Source: Polytrichum commune
Lineage: Eukaryota; Streptophyta; Polytrichopsida; Polytrichales; Polytrichaceae
Direction of reading: 5' to 3'
Length of the DNA stretch: 64,000 bases
Assembly (NCBI GenBank): GCA_950295325.1
Contig: OX485805.1
Location: 10,602,501-10,666,500 of the forward strand
Shown: piece by piece, positions 1-11,699 of the stretch
Layout: each line of letters starts with the position of its first letter
Numbering within the stretch: position 1 is the stretch's first letter
The notes under the pieces: model-generated
The model's input: the letters and a program-made list of their open reading frames with translations, nothing else
What the model was told of the DNA's origin: nothing
The model's database searches: none
Position numbers and translations under genes: made by a program

Positions 1-2394
1 AAAGGCTCGAAGGTGACAAGGTTGAAGTAAGCGTCCCCTTCAAACTGGACAATCTTCTTCTCCTTGATGAAGTTCGAGAACGCACGCGCTGTGTGATCCG
101 GAAGCGCCCGGTTCTTCCCACCCTTCACCATCTTGGCCCGCAAGAAGTCATCCCCCGCTTCCCTTATTAGAGCCGCCATGGAGGCACTGGTGAACTTATA
201 TTCAGCTTTGAATGCTCTCCAGTTAGCCTCATGAACCTCGCCGTCCACGACAATATTCCTCTCCGGCACCAATTTATGCAGCTCCTGCACTATAGTTGTC
301 TTCTTTTTCCTATTCTCAGTCCATTCCTTCATGGTGTAGCATGAAGGGACGAAGGATTTGGGCTTTAAGAAGACAATCTTCGGGTGCACCCAGCACCTTT
401 TCGCCGTGGGCGTGAAATGCAGGATGTGCGCCGCCGCCTTCTCCATCTCCGTCTCGGAAAGGCCTTGAAGAGTTCTAAAGAACTCTCTCACGAGAGGCTT
501 CATTTGTTTGAAGCGCGTGGTTTGGTTGAAGAAAATTCATGTGTCCGGGTCGATGAGCTCACCCGTCTCATGCTTCTCAAATACACTCTTCCACTTCATC
601 CAAACGGAGTCGGATGCTGTTATTAAATAAATCTCCCCTCTAAGCTCGTTGTATTTCTTCTGTTTGTGACTAGCATTATCAATGGAGGAGAATTTATTTA
701 TCATTTGGTATTTGAAGTCCTGCATGTGATCAAAACAATCATTTGAATGCATGTTAGATATGAACATGTGATTTCCAAAACATATCATGACCAGTGTCTG
801 CACCAAGAGTTTGGGTCGATCGACCCAAACTAAAAAAACATGACTGCAACAAGAGTTTGGGTCGATCGACCCAAACTAAAAAAACATGACTGCAACAAGA
901 GTTTGGGTCGATCGACCCAAACTAAAAAAACATGACTGCAACAAGACTTTGGGTCGAGCGATCCAAACTAAAAAACATGACTGCAACAAGACTTTGGATC
1001 GAGCGACCCAAAGTACACAAATAAAGCTGCAAAAGGAGTTTGGGTCGATCGACCCAAACAATACTCACCTCCCACTTGGGATTCTTGTCCTTTGCATTCT
1101 CCCTCTCCTTGGGAGGCCTACCATAGAACTCCCACACCTCCCGCGAGGCCATGATATTCCTTATCCAGGAAGCTTGGTAGGCCCTTTTCTTATTCCCCAT
1201 GTTAAAGTAACGGGAGATGTCGCTCAGTCGGGTCTCATCGTCAGACCACACCACCAGTGCCTTCCACACCTTCAACTTCTCCTTCTGATGGTTGGGATCG
1301 TCCCACTCAGTCATCAGTTGGATTTTCTTGGAAGCCTCAACGCTGTGTTGGCCGTCTATGAGCCAAAAATCGCCTTTCTGAATTGTCGCCCACATTTCAG
1401 GGGTAGGCATTTTCTTCAGTCCCTGGGGCATCACTACAATGGTTTGCCTGTCGTCTTTGAATTGTTCGCTAACGATCTGCGCGATTATCCAATCGACGTA
1501 GGCGTCTTCTTTTGCCCGGACACATTTTTCTGGTGGCGCGAGATGACATTGACTGATGTTCACGTCGAATTTGAAATCCCTGCCCATGAAAAAGCAATGG
1601 GAGCACTTGGTCGTGAAATTGTTCACGATTTTTTGGATCTCCCCTGCATCCACTTCCTGCCCTGGCTTCGGCATGCGCAATTCTGGAGAGACTGGCTCGT
1701 CAGTCATCACAGATGACTCTCTCGCCCTCTTGGAGGAAGTTGTTTGGCGGCTGCCAGAAGGCGTAGGCGTCTGGCTATCCGCCGGTGTCTCCGATGGAGT
1801 GGTTCGTCTTGAGCTAGCCGGGACTGGTTGCGGCATCCTCACTGATTGAGGCCTTGACGACCCTGCACCTTCCTCAGTGGGTACCTTCCGCCTGACGGCT
1901 TGCTGAGACTTCGTTTTGCTCTGCAGGGCTTTGTTGAGCACGCTGATTGCATGCTTTAGTTTCGTAAACCGGCTCGAGACCTTTGTGTTCGATGTACTGG
2001 CATCGATGAAAATTGTCTCGGGTTTGATTACATCAGGTTCGACACATGACTCCCTTGCATATGTAGCGTCAAAGGGTTCGACGAACTGGTGCAGAAACAT
2101 ATGAGCATTCTGCACAGCGTTGTTCTCAAGGATGACGTCTGCGTAGTCTCCAAAAGACTGGACCGACGCCACCTCCCATCCCGTAAGAGTCGCCCAGGTA
2201 TGTTTTTCCACGGTCCCTACTTTGACAACGAATATCAGTTTGTAAATGGAGGTTTTTACTACTTGAATTGACCAGGCGAGGACAAGCCCGTCCTTAGGGA
2301 CATATGAGTCATCCTGAGGTGTTTCGTGCTCCTGCCATAACACGTCTGGCGCAAGCATGAACCACCTTTCTCCTGGTCTTTTCTTTGGGGCCAT
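1..2394 (-). CDS. Copy A: ParB/Srx/DGQHR-like domain protein with methyltransferase-like region (5' part, runs off window)
   Basis: Exon 1 is 1069-2394 (442 codons). Its ATG directly follows a splice acceptor (TTTGCAG|ATG), so the start lies just after a leader intron. The first 200 residues (MAPKKRPGERWFML...) are unrecognised, then comes a Ser/Thr/Pro-rich linker. Around residues 355-440 the motif WLIDGQHSVEASKKI and, downstream, ISRYFNMGNKKRAYQASW match the shape of ParB/sulfiredoxin and DGQHR (DndB-like) domains. The intron is 720-1068 (GTGAGT...GCAG, phase 0). Exon 2 (719 to below 1) begins DFKYQMINKFSSIDN and reaches a segment ending NLVTFEPF that aligns with the methyltransferase-like part of copy B. 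One in-frame stop is visible in exon 2, so this copy may also be a pseudogene. The family assignment is motif recognition, not a search. The protein's function is unknown. Confidence 0.6.
720..1068 (-). repeat. Intron 1 of copy A: six palindromes in a 46-bp tandem repeat
   Basis: The intron is mostly a tandem repeat of 45-46 bp. Each unit carries the dyad TTTGGGTCGNNCGACCCAAA, at 810, 856, 902, 948, 993 and 1039. Four are exact and two have one mismatch. The centres are AT or AG. The spacer (ACATGACTGCAACAAGA) is unrelated to the spacers of other arrays. Confidence 0.9.
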
Positions 2395-2937
2395 CTGCAA
2401 AGAAAGAAGCAAGGATGTTAGTTTTGGTCGTTCGACCCAAACTTCTTCACAATAGATTAGATGTCACGTGATGGAAGGGAAATGTAATGCATCAACGCAT
2501 TTATTTTTGGATTGTGTCTTGTTATTTTAGAACTTCATTTATATGTTTATATGGTATTTCGTTATCTTGGGTGGATTTGCGTTTTATATTGTCATCAAGG
2601 ATTTCTTGAAAAGTTTATACTGTAGAGGTTGCGTTTGGGTCGACCGACCCAAACAGCAGGATGTGCTTTGGGTCGATCGACCCAAACTATAGGCTGTGTT
2701 TAGGGTTTACGGACCCAAAGCACATCGTGCTGTTTGGGTCGATCGACCCAAAGCACATCCTGCTGTTTGGGTCGATCGACCCAAACTATAGGCTGTGTTT
2801 GGGTCGTCTCCCCAAACTGTTCTATTTTAATATAGCTTTTTAAACTTGGCATGTAGCATATACAATGCTTATGCATTGTGTATGCTACAACACTGTCAAT
2901 TAAGAAACACATATTGAAACCCCTTGAAAAACAATAC
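2395..2937 (-). repeat. Leader intron of copy A with a 33-bp palindrome array
   Basis: The minus-strand donor AAAG|GTATTG is at 2937 and the acceptor TTTGCAG is just before the ATG. It contains the 20-bp dyad at 2634, 2667, 2733 and 2766 (exact), one near copy at 2424, and decayed copies near 2700 and 2799. Starts from 2634 to 2799 are 33 bp apart. The same leader intron, with its own palindromes, is found in copy B. Confidence 0.75.
2853..2888. promoter_or_regulatory. Conserved hairpin in the leader intron (copy A)
   Basis: A 16-bp inverted repeat (GTAGCATATACAATGC / GCATTGTGTATGCTAC, one mismatch) encloses a 4-nt loop. A matching hairpin with the same core lies in the leader intron of copy B (12525-12554). 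It is about 50-85 bp inside the intron in both, which suggests a retained function or structure. The role is unknown. Confidence 0.7.
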
Positions 2938-3850
2938 CTTTGCTAAGGGTTTCTGTTGTAGTCGTTGCAGATGGTTGCTTTTGAACAAGTGCTCTTCTTC
3001 GACTAAGACAGAATCAGTGAATTCCTATTCGCAGACACGCTAAAACTCACAAACAACTACCAAAGATTTCAAACCTTTCTTGAATCTCTCAATAAACCCA
3101 CAATCTCTCACACAACTCCTGAGTCTCTTCAGAATCACTCAAACAACAATTGTAACTCTCAAACAACAACTGAGTCTGTTAAAACAACAACTGAATCTCT
3201 CAAAACAATAACTAAATCTCTGAAAGCACTTTTGTATCACTTTTGTATCTCTTATAGAACTTCCTAATCTGACAACCACTCACAAGCACTCACATGCACT
3301 CATAAGCACTCACATGCACTCACAAGCCCTCACATGCACTCACAAGCACTCACATGCACTTACAAGCACTCACATGTACTCACAAGCACTCACATGCACT
3401 CACAAGCACTCACATGCACTCACAAGCACTCACATGCACTCACAAGCACTTCGAACTCTCGCAAGCACTGCCTAAAGCTCACACAGAATGTTGGAAAACC
3501 CTTCAACAATCTGGAAAACACTTCAACAATGCTATATATTGCAACACTAGTGCAATCTCCCGCTACAGCAAGAGAAGGGAGGGAAGGAGAAGAAAAAAGG
3601 GTGGAGAAGGAATGTAAAGAAAAGCGCCACCCTGAATCGCCACGGCGCTTCAGGAGAGGCGGCGCTTCCACAAGAGGCGCGGAGCGAAAGGTTGGCGGGA
3701 GAGAGAGAGAGAAAGGAGGAGAATGCTTGGCGGCTGGGGTTTTGTTACCCTCGGGAATTGGCCCCCAACCGCGCGAATAGGGTGCCAACGTGATTAGGGC
3801 AGCAACGGGAATAGGGTTACGGGGAACCCTAACTCCCATCCCTCTAAGGA
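2938..3850 (-). promoter_or_regulatory. 5' leader / promoter region of copy A, with minisatellite
   Basis: Upstream of the leader-intron donor. In the sense (minus) direction it begins with a CT-rich stretch (about 3560-3800) containing TCTCTCTCTCTC-type sequence and GC-rich GAAGCGCCG motifs. Next is a minisatellite at 3277-3450, with a 20-bp unit close to CACTCACAAGCACTCACATG. Then come degenerate GTTGTTTGAGAG repeats. Copy B has an equivalent CT-rich, GTTGTTT-rich leader at 11710-12474, so this is judged the transcribed leader. No clear TATA box was chosen. Confidence 0.5.
3277..3450. repeat. Minisatellite, 10/20-bp unit
   Basis: Nearly perfect alternation of ACTCACAAGC and ACTCACATGC, about 17 decamers. 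It is open in some frames, but the translation is pure repeat and is not considered a gene. Confidence 0.9.
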
Positions 3851-4320
3851 GTAAACCCTTAGCGGGTAGTACAATTTTGAATAGACTTTGGAGTAGCCTA
3901 AGGTATACATCAAATGAGGTATTCTAAAAAACTAAACCATTTATACAACTAATACATCTTTACAACGCAACTTTATGCTAACACTAATACTTAATTCCTA
4001 CTTACATGACACCATTAACTAAATTTTCCAAACAAGTTGAAGTCATTGGTTTCTCGTTTGTTTGAGCACGTTATAAAAAAAATACAATTACGTGCCAAAT
4101 ACAATAGACTTTACCATTGATGCCAACAAGTCACACAATATGCAATGAATAAAAAAGACAATCCCCACCCCCCAACATGAAATTCGGAAATTGAGGATAT
4201 TTGAATGTGGAGCCTAAATGAATACCTTCCCCAAGTGCATATTGTGAGGGTTTGGAATTGCATGATCTTTATTTCAAAATGCTAACATGCTCAAGTTTTA
4301 TAGGGTATCCCCTAGATATT

Positions 4321-5155
4321 CACTTTGATGAATCACATAGTCGCCAATAAACCATGGATCGTGATATATGTACTTGGAATGTGATATAAAAGCAAATCGG
4401 AGAACCACAACATCATATGAAGCCCTTCAAGCAATCATGTTGTTATTGAAGGTTCGCTCCAAGTATATTAGATAATGGCGCAAGACAAACTTGATGTTGT
4501 TTGTATATGGAGGTAGCACTGAACAACTACAAGATTTGGGGTTTAGGGTTTAGGGTTTAGGGTTTAGGAGTCATGGTTATAACATATTAATCTATCCAAT
4601 ATTAACGTACAACATTGACTTACTGGTGAGAAGAGTCTTATAGGAAGGTTATAGTAAAGATGATGTTGAGTATGTTAAGTTGTTATTTGGGACGTTTAAA
4701 CGTGATATACTAATTGGTCTTGTGTTTATTCAAATAGCATTTCATGTTGTGGATGTTATTAGGACTTAGGGGTCTAACTTTGGATGTTTTGCTCCCTTTG
4801 ATGAATCACATAGTCGCCAATAAACTATGGTTCGTGATGTATTTAATATATGGAATGTGATATAAACGTAAATCGGTTAAGCACAACATCAAATGAAGCC
4901 ATGCAAGCAATCGTGTTGTTGTTCATTGTTCCCTCCACGTATATTAGATAATGGAGAAAGATATAAGAAATGTTGTTTATATATTAAGAAGAATCTAATA
5001 GGAAGGTTATAGTGACCACAATCTTGATCATGTGAATATGTTATTTGGAACGTCTAAACATGATATACTAATTGGTGTATGGTTTAGTCAATACGTATAA
5101 TTTCATGTTGTGGATGTTATAAGGGTTTAGGGTTCAACTTTGGATGTTTTGTTCA
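4321..5155. repeat. Diverged tandem duplication, two units of about 360-476 bp
   Basis: Unit 1 starts at 4321 and unit 2 at 4797, both with TTTGATGAATCACATAGTCG. Further matching blocks follow in the same order, including GAAGGTTATAGT and the TTTCATGTTGTGGATGTTAT stretch. The units are clearly diverged. Function unknown. Confidence 0.8.
4535..4568. repeat. Interstitial telomere-type repeat
   Basis: Four consecutive TTTAGGG units (plant telomere motif) within unit 1 of the tandem duplication. Shorter runs occur near 5320 and at 5743-5761. These are short interstitial tracts, not a chromosome end. Confidence 0.9.
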
Positions 5156-5630
5156 CACACATTAGTAAGCTTGAAGTGAACTTGAGGATGGATTCAATTA
5201 GCATGGAAATATTGAACTAAAAAGCGACATTGGTAGTTAGTATCCCCTTATCGACGTCCACATACATTCGTCATTGCCACACTTGCATGCGAGAGAAGAG
5301 GACAATATTGTAGGATTTAGGGTTTAGGGATGACAACATATTATATATAAAAGCTCTTGTCACTTGCATTGTTGCAAATTCAGATTTGGAACAATAAATG
5401 AACTTTGTCATGACATAATTTGATTTCAAAATGAATAATTCCCCTTGCGAGGATCTTCATAACCACTTTAACTATTGTATTTAGTGACTCTTACCATAAG
5501 GCGTTACACAATGTTTAGACTTCTTTTGTCTACATATTGGTTAATGCCATACCGTAATGTTTGAATTAAAGTAGATCAATATCATCATTTAATATGTATA
5601 TGATGCATTAGGGTGACATTGTAGAAGTTT

Positions 5631-5690
5631 TTGTTTGATCCATATATTAATTTGAGACTAGAGAAAGTCTGAATTTAACGAATATAGTGT
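5631..5690. repeat. 60-bp hairpin module, copy 1
   Basis: Begins TTGTTTGATCCATATATTAA and ends TTTAACGAATATAGTGTT. It is repeated at 11170-11229 with one visible difference. The inner part, TTGAGACT...AGTCTCAA, can fold as an 8-bp hairpin in the second copy. The right half recurs at about 20387-20419. Flanking DNA does not match. Confidence 0.8.
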
Positions 5691-6411
5691 TACATATGTT
5701 TATCATTGCCACACTTCCATGCGAGATAATAGAGCAATGTTCTAGGGTTTAGGGTTTAGGGGAGACAAATAAATAATTTTATTCATCATGACAATGGCCT
5801 CAAGCCTTGGAAACTCTCTCATAATTGCAGCCTCCAAATGGCCCCAACCCCACCGAAATAGGTTTGCACTTGAAAGCATTGAATGGAGTTGTGGTTGGGT
5901 ATACATATTGGTTAAAATATACCGTTGTGACACTTGAAAAAATTAATGTGGCCGCCACCCTTCCTCCCAATGTCGTATGTCATATACACACAAAACCAAA
6001 AAAAGATTAAATATCATAGACTAAATCATATGACGGCTGGGGTATGAGAGGGGCATTGAAAGATGCGCATTTTCTACAATAAACAGAAAACGGGGAATTC
6101 TGTCAGGAGGTTTGAAATAACAAGGCGGGAAAGGCATCCAATGAGGAAGTCGGGCAAGTGGAGGTGGATAGTATAAAGGGGCGCACCCCCCAAAAGTTGG
6201 TTTTTTTTTGCTCTTCTCCCACTCCTGAATTCGTAGAGAGAACTCTTAGTCGGAGCTGTACTTCGAGGTTCGTTCACGCTGCTGTTCATGAGGACCTATC
6301 CACAGCATGCAAGTCCGCAGTGAACTTTGCAATGAGCTGAAATTCCACACACCTCTCAATATCCGCTGCATTATACGCCGCATTATACGCTGTATTATAC
6401 GTCGGTCGACA

Positions 6412-6925
6412 CTAGTGTTGGCGGGTTCCAGTCTGACCCTTGTGAGGTTTGGGTCGGTCGACCCAAACCCCTCTAGTAGTGTGGGCGGGTTCTAGTCTCA
6501 CCCTTGTGAGGTTTGGGTCGGTCGACCCAAACCCCTTCACTAGTGTTGGGGGGAGTCTACTCTGACCCTTGTGAGGTTTGGGTCGGTCGACCCAAACCCC
6601 TTCACTAGTGTTGGGGGGGGGGTCTACTCTGACCCTTGTGAGGTTTGGGTCGGTCGACCCAAACCCCTTCACTAGTGTTGGGGGGGTCTACTCTGACCCT
6701 TGTGAGGTTTGGGTCGGTCGACCCAAACCCCTTCACTAGTGTTGGGGGGGGGTCTACTCTGACCCTTGTGAGGTTTGGGTCGGTCGACCCAAACCCCTTC
6801 ACTAGTGTTGGGGGGGGGTCTACTCTGACCCTTGTGAGGTTTGGGTCGGTCGACCCAAACCCCTACCCCACTGTGGGCGTTTATCGTAAAACCTTTTAGA
6901 AGGTTTGGGTCGGTCGACCCAAACT
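6412..6925. repeat. Palindrome array upstream of the DUF7869-like gene, about 65-bp unit
   Basis: Exact copies of TTTGGGTCGNNCGACCCAAA start at 6448, 6512, 6577, 6644, 6708, 6774, 6840 and 6904, all with centre GT. The spacer includes ACTAGTGTTGGGGG and CTCTGACCCTTGTGAGG; its G-run varies in length, which accounts for the 64-67 bp period. The array lies 0.7-1.2 kb before the start of the gene at 7608. Confidence 0.95.
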
Positions 6926-7014
6926 TTTTCGCACATCGTGAACGAATTGTTAATGGCCCTTACCCAAGGTACTCAGAAGGTTTGGACGGACAGAGTAGGA
7001 ACCTTATCCCATCA

Positions 7015-7430
7015 TATGTAATGTTTGGGTCGAGCGACCCAAACCTCATCCCAGTGTGGGTGGATTTACACTGTGAAAGTTTGGGTCGACCGACCCAAAC
7101 CCTTTCCCGGTGTGGGTGGACTTACCCTGTGAAAGTTTGGGTCGACCGACCCAAACCCCTTCTGAGTGTGGGTGGGTTTACCCTGTGAAAGTTTGGGTCG
7201 GTCGACCCAAACCCCTTCCCCAGTTTCGGCGGTTGTAGTTGACCATGACAAGGATTGGGTCGATCGACCCAAAGTTTTCCCCACAGTGTGATGGAATTCT
7301 AAATGGCCCTCAACCCATCATTGTACAAGGTTTGAGTCGGTCGACCGGAACCCGACCCTATCCCACGGGCAAGGTGGGGATGGCCCTCAATCCCTGGTGC
7401 CACAGGGTTTAGGTCGGCCGACCCAAACTC
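7015..7430. repeat. Second palindrome array upstream of the DUF7869-like gene, 56-bp unit
   Basis: Exact dyads at 7024, 7080, 7136 and 7192 (centres AG, AC, AC, GT), 56 bp apart, with spacer GTGTGGGTGG.TTACCCTGTG. Near copies follow at 7254 and 7408, and a decayed one near 7331. It may belong to a leader intron or promoter of the gene starting at 7608, by analogy with copies A and B. Confidence 0.9.
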
Positions 7431-7607
7431 CCACCCAAAATATTTTGTGGAACATTTTGTGGACTGGCGCACAGTATTGGGAGCTCACATTGCATTTGTG
7501 TTGCAAATGTCTTGATCCTCAGTGTCCCCATTCATCGTGATGTTTTGCATTTTCCAATATTTGATTTTTTTGGACCCTTACGTTGTGTCCATGTTTGTTG
7601 AGGTTTC

Positions 7608-10600
7608 ATGTGCATATGTGTAGGCGTAATGGAGGGAGTTGGTGGAAGAGGGGATTCCTTCTCTGAAGACATGGGCAGCACCCAATCTCTGTCTGGGGAT
7701 GAGCTAGACATTGTCGGGGAGGATAGTTTTGATGACAGTGCAGATGAAGGTCATTTGGGGAGTCCTTCGCCATCTGACCCTTTTTGCCCCATTGTGGAAT
7801 GTGCGGGGCTTTCACGAGCTTCATGGGTGAATTTGGATGTGGTACTTGTTAATGACAGTGGAGTTGCTGTGGCGGAGGGTATTTGTCGTAACACACATCC
7901 ACAAGATTGCATTGATGAACACCCCCTTGGCACCGAGGACGTTGGAGTTGTTATATTAGAATCACTCGTACATTCGGAAGTCAATCCAACTCATAGGTTC
8001 TCGTTGCGAAGGTGGCCGTTGAGGAATGTGACAATTGAGGGGGTTAGCTTGCGCGACCATGAGCGACGACACGTCCAAATCCAACAGGAGCTCCAAGCAA
8101 ACATTCGGCCACGCAAAGGCCTTCGGAAGTACGAAACATTGACACGTCCTACTCCGTCTACAAATAAGTGTAAACGTCAAAGGTTGCTCTGTGAGGAGTC
8201 TATTAGAGAAGTTGCTACGAAGGATTGTTGTGTACATCGTTGTTGCCAATTGTTCCCAAGAGATAAATTGAAGGCCATCCGTGAAGAAATGTGGCTTGGA
8301 GATTTCCGTCTAAGATCCACCAAAAAACTTGATGTCCATAGGGCGATACATGTGAACGGAGCGGGTCGCAAGGTCATCACCCATGAGAGCATAGACGTGT
8401 GTTGTACGGCATGGTACACCATTCATGGTGTGTCGAAAGCGGAATTTTATAGACAAGCCGCGTATGCCAATGAAGGCCGCCGTGCCCGTCACCATGGGAA
8501 CATGGGCTTAAAGAAACCAAGAGAAGCAACGAGACAAGCAACAGCCACTTTGGCAACCATCATTGTCCCCCTTGCCGATGCAATGCCGCACAAAACACGC
8601 ACACTCGCAACCGGTGAAAAGGTTGTGGAGAAGGTTCTTCCTACAGGCACGAAATGGAAAGACATATTGTTGGACGTAAACGCAGTTGGCGAGAAGGCCG
8701 GGTTGGACCCAATTTCGTTGTCGAAACTGAGTGCTATCAAAAAATCTCACTTTAGCGAATACATCACAAAAAGACGAGGCGACAAATTTGCCCGTTGTTC
8801 CAAATGCGAGAAGTTGAAACGCCTTCGAGATGCACACACGATGGGGACAGAGTCCTATGCCGCACATCAAATGAACTATTTCAAGCATGTGAACATGCAA
8901 GAGGCACACCGTAATGATTACTACACAAATAGAGCTTTGTCCATCTCCAGGCCTTTGGAAGTCCTTACAATCATCCATGACAAGATGGACCATGCCAAAA
9001 CAGCCTCACCATGTTTTGCAAATCGAATCAAAGCCACGGACGGCCTTTTTAAGCTTCCTGTTTCGGTTACAGGTGATTTTGATAACAATTGCATTGCATT
9101 ACCTAAACACAAATTTGTGCGTTTAGGTTTGTACTTGGGGCCATACATGTACACCATGTGAATTTTTTGGTGTTATAGTTGAATATTAAACCATTGGGTT
9201 GCCTTTGCAGGAATGATTGCACATGGGCATGGTGATGTCAAATATGCTCATTATGCTCTTGATTTGTATCCGGCGGATTCAAACCACACGATAGGGTCAT
9301 TTGCAAAGCTTTTACGTGATTTGGAGAAACCGCTGTCCTATTCATCAAGATTGCTATTTGAAAACTCGGGATCAACACCTCTATATGAAGCGGTCTTGGA
9401 TGGAAGAGATGTATGCGTGCACTCATTGCCGGAGCCACCAAGTGAAGATGTGATTGCCAAGAAGTTGCCCCCAACTCTGCGTGTCCAATTGGACAATTGT
9501 GCGAAGGACAATAAAAGTAGATATGTTTTTGCATATTGGTCGTTGTTGGTTGCGAAAGGCATTTTCAAGGAGGTTTTTGTGTCCTTTCTATTGGTAGGCC
9601 ATATGCACGATGATATTGATGCGTCCTTTGGGCGGTGGAGCATGAAGTTGCGCGAGGAGGATTTTCCAACAATCCCATTGTTGATGAAGTCGTACATGAA
9701 TTTGGAGAACATTCCCGTCATCCCCCATATGATCGAGGAGGTTCCAGACTTCAAGGCATTTATAGAACCGTATATTCGAAGCGGAGCTCACCGATTGATC
9801 GGGCATACGAAGGCACAACAATTTCGGTTCTACGTGCGTGACGATGGTGTCCCCGCCATGCAATACAAGTTGTTGTGCACATCACAAGACTGGAGCCCGC
9901 CGGAGGGTCTCCTTGTATGGCGTGTTGATGGGGAAGGAAGGACGATGTTGCCTGACGGAGAGCCTAAGCCTTGCAAACCAATACCCATGAAGAATTTGGA
10001 GGACATTTGTAAAGGCATATCAGGCTTCATACAATATTGGGAGAGTTTGAGGGTAGCGGATGTTGGTGGATCGTGTTGGCTTCGTTACGGAAGTTGGATA
10101 CAATATTGGACACGTGTTCGTGGCGCTTTGGCAAACCTTCATCAAGATACACCCCTTACTTTAAGGCATGGGTTTTGGCCACAAACACGTGTCAATGTAC
10201 AAGCTTCGGAGGCTAGTCTTTTGGGAAATGGAGAGGTTCGAGAGGAGTTTGATGTGGACGACCATTACGTGGGGCCTGCTAGTAGTCGTCCGCCACCATC
10301 TTTCCGCATTGCAGTGGATTGTCATGAAGGTTATATGTTCATTTTGCGTCCTGGAGATGAGACATATGCAAAGCCAGTGTGGGTGGCAAGAGCTTTGTCC
10401 AAACCAAATTTTGTAACTTCCAGCCCTCATTTTCGACAAATACAAGTAGAGTACTACCGATCGACAGCACGGAATGAAGATGTTGTTCGACATTATACAG
10501 GCTGGGATACAAACCCTAACTTTCGGTGGAAGGTGGATTCTGAGCATGGTCCATCTTGGGTAGATACAGATTCCATATTCATAGCATGGAAACCACGGAA

Positions 10601-10697
10601 AAATCATAGTGGATCAGTGTCCATCCCTCAAAAGTACATAACTTTTGCAAAAGACAACCTTGCTCGGATCGCAGAAGAAGCAACCCACGTTGAATGA
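7608..10697 (+). CDS. DUF7869-like protein, possible RNase H-fold transposase, two exons
   Basis: The exons are 7608-9072 and 9211-10697. The 138-bp intron (ACAG|GTGATT...TTTGCAG|GA) joins the frames as SVTG-MIAHGHGD, giving about 982 residues without a stop. ATG 7629 is an alternative start, because an AG acceptor-like site (TGTGTAG) precedes it. Exon 1 is acidic at its N-terminus, then has a Cys-rich segment (KDCCVHRCCQLF), basic stretches and a CSKC motif. Exon 2 has VQLDNCAKDNKSRYVF and VGHMHDDIDASFGRW, with DKMDH near the end of exon 1. This spacing of acidic and His residues recalls DUF7869 proteins and RNase H-fold (DDE-like) transposases. That assignment is from memory of the family and is uncertain. 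No terminal inverted repeats were found, so mobility is not shown. Two palindrome arrays lie upstream. Confidence 0.7.
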
Positions 10698-11460
10698 GAA
10701 GTTGGTAGGATTGTGTTAGCATGATTATAGTGTAAACTGTAATTCGACGAATATATATTACTCATATGTGTGCTCCTCAAACTTGGGGCAAAGTTTGGGT
10801 AGAACTTGCGAATGCTATATTGTTTGGGGTTGGATGAATATCCATTTACTATATTTCAATACAGTTGTGAAGTTCATTTTTTTTATTAAGTTTGGGACTA
10901 AATTTTCCATTGAAGAAAAATGCATTTATTGCATGCACTTTGTATGTTGCAATGTCTATATTTTATTGACCATGCTAATAATAGAAATTATTTTATATGT
11001 TTCTTGGGTGAAACTAGTTTGGAGTGCTCTATCCAAAGTGTTTTTGTAGATGAAGTTGGTGTTGAGTGCTCTACCACATGTGCTTATGTCCACACATAAT
11101 AGATTTGGGATATTAGAACATATAATATATTTGAGATCGTTCTCAATATAGTTTCGGAACACGGAATGTTGTTTGATCCATATATTAATTTGAGACTAGA
11201 GAAAGTCTCAATTTAACGAATATAGTGTTTTTATATTGTTGCACCGTGTAATTGCATTTGAGGATTGGAATATAATAATGACATACTCCTCTTAGACTTT
11301 GTATCACTCTCATCTCACTCTATATGACTACATTATTGAAATTGTAAAACAAATAATGGATTCATTCTACGATGTTAGCAATTCCAACGCGGGACCATTG
11401 AATTGAACACCATTAAAATCAAAGTTCGCGATGGTGTTAATTTTGTGGAATACCTTAGGC
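10698..11460. other. Downstream region of the DUF7869-like gene, related to 20580-20770
   Basis: No gene seen. The stretch around 10780-10960 (GGATGAATATCCAT, then TTAAGTTTGGGAC.AAATT) aligns with 20640-20770 in the same order, at lower identity. The second copy of the 60-bp hairpin module lies at 11170-11229. These shared 3' flanks suggest that both loci descend from one repeated unit. Confidence 0.5.
11170..11229. repeat. 60-bp hairpin module, copy 2
   Basis: Nearly identical to 5631-5690. Here TTGAGACT and AGTCTCAA form a perfect 8-bp stem with a 6-nt loop. Confidence 0.8.
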
Positions 11461-11699
11461 TATGTAGCTTTTCGAATTTTTTCTAATGGCCGCTATAGAT
11501 AGCGGCTTAGAATGCCGGGACCGAGCGGCCAAGAGAGGCGCTGGCCCTCCTATGTCGTGCTGCTAGGGGCGGCAGGTGTGCACCCCACAAGCCTCGGGTA
11601 GCCACCATCACCAAGAGGGTGTTGACACATGGCAGGGTGGCTGCCTGCGAGGCTTGTGAACCGTTGATGGGCTCGGCCGCTCCAATGGCCCAGATTGGG

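Larger units (their letters stand above)
3960..6400. other. Gene-free repeat region between copy A and the first large array
   Basis: No convincing coding exon. It holds the tandem duplication, interstitial telomere-type repeats and hairpin module listed separately. A second pair of similar segments shares the CATTGCCACACTT.CATGCGAG motif near 5270 and 5705, each followed by TTTAGGG repeats. Confidence 0.6.

Noticed and set aside
3334-3780. 148-residue plus-strand open frame starting MHSQALTCTYKHSH
   Set aside because: It is the translation of the minisatellite and the CT-rich leader of copy A, read on the antisense strand.
6412-6925. CRISPR-like look of the array (regular repeat with spacers)
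   Set aside because: The spacers are themselves near-identical, the host is a plant, and there are no cas-like genes. It is a tandem repeat.
6412-7188. Open frames on both strands through the palindrome arrays, with repeated FGSxDPN, GRSTQT and WVDRPK words
   Set aside because: They arise because the dyad and its spacers lack stops; the same words appear on both strands and in all frames. Not protein genes, except for the two copies inside the copy B exon.
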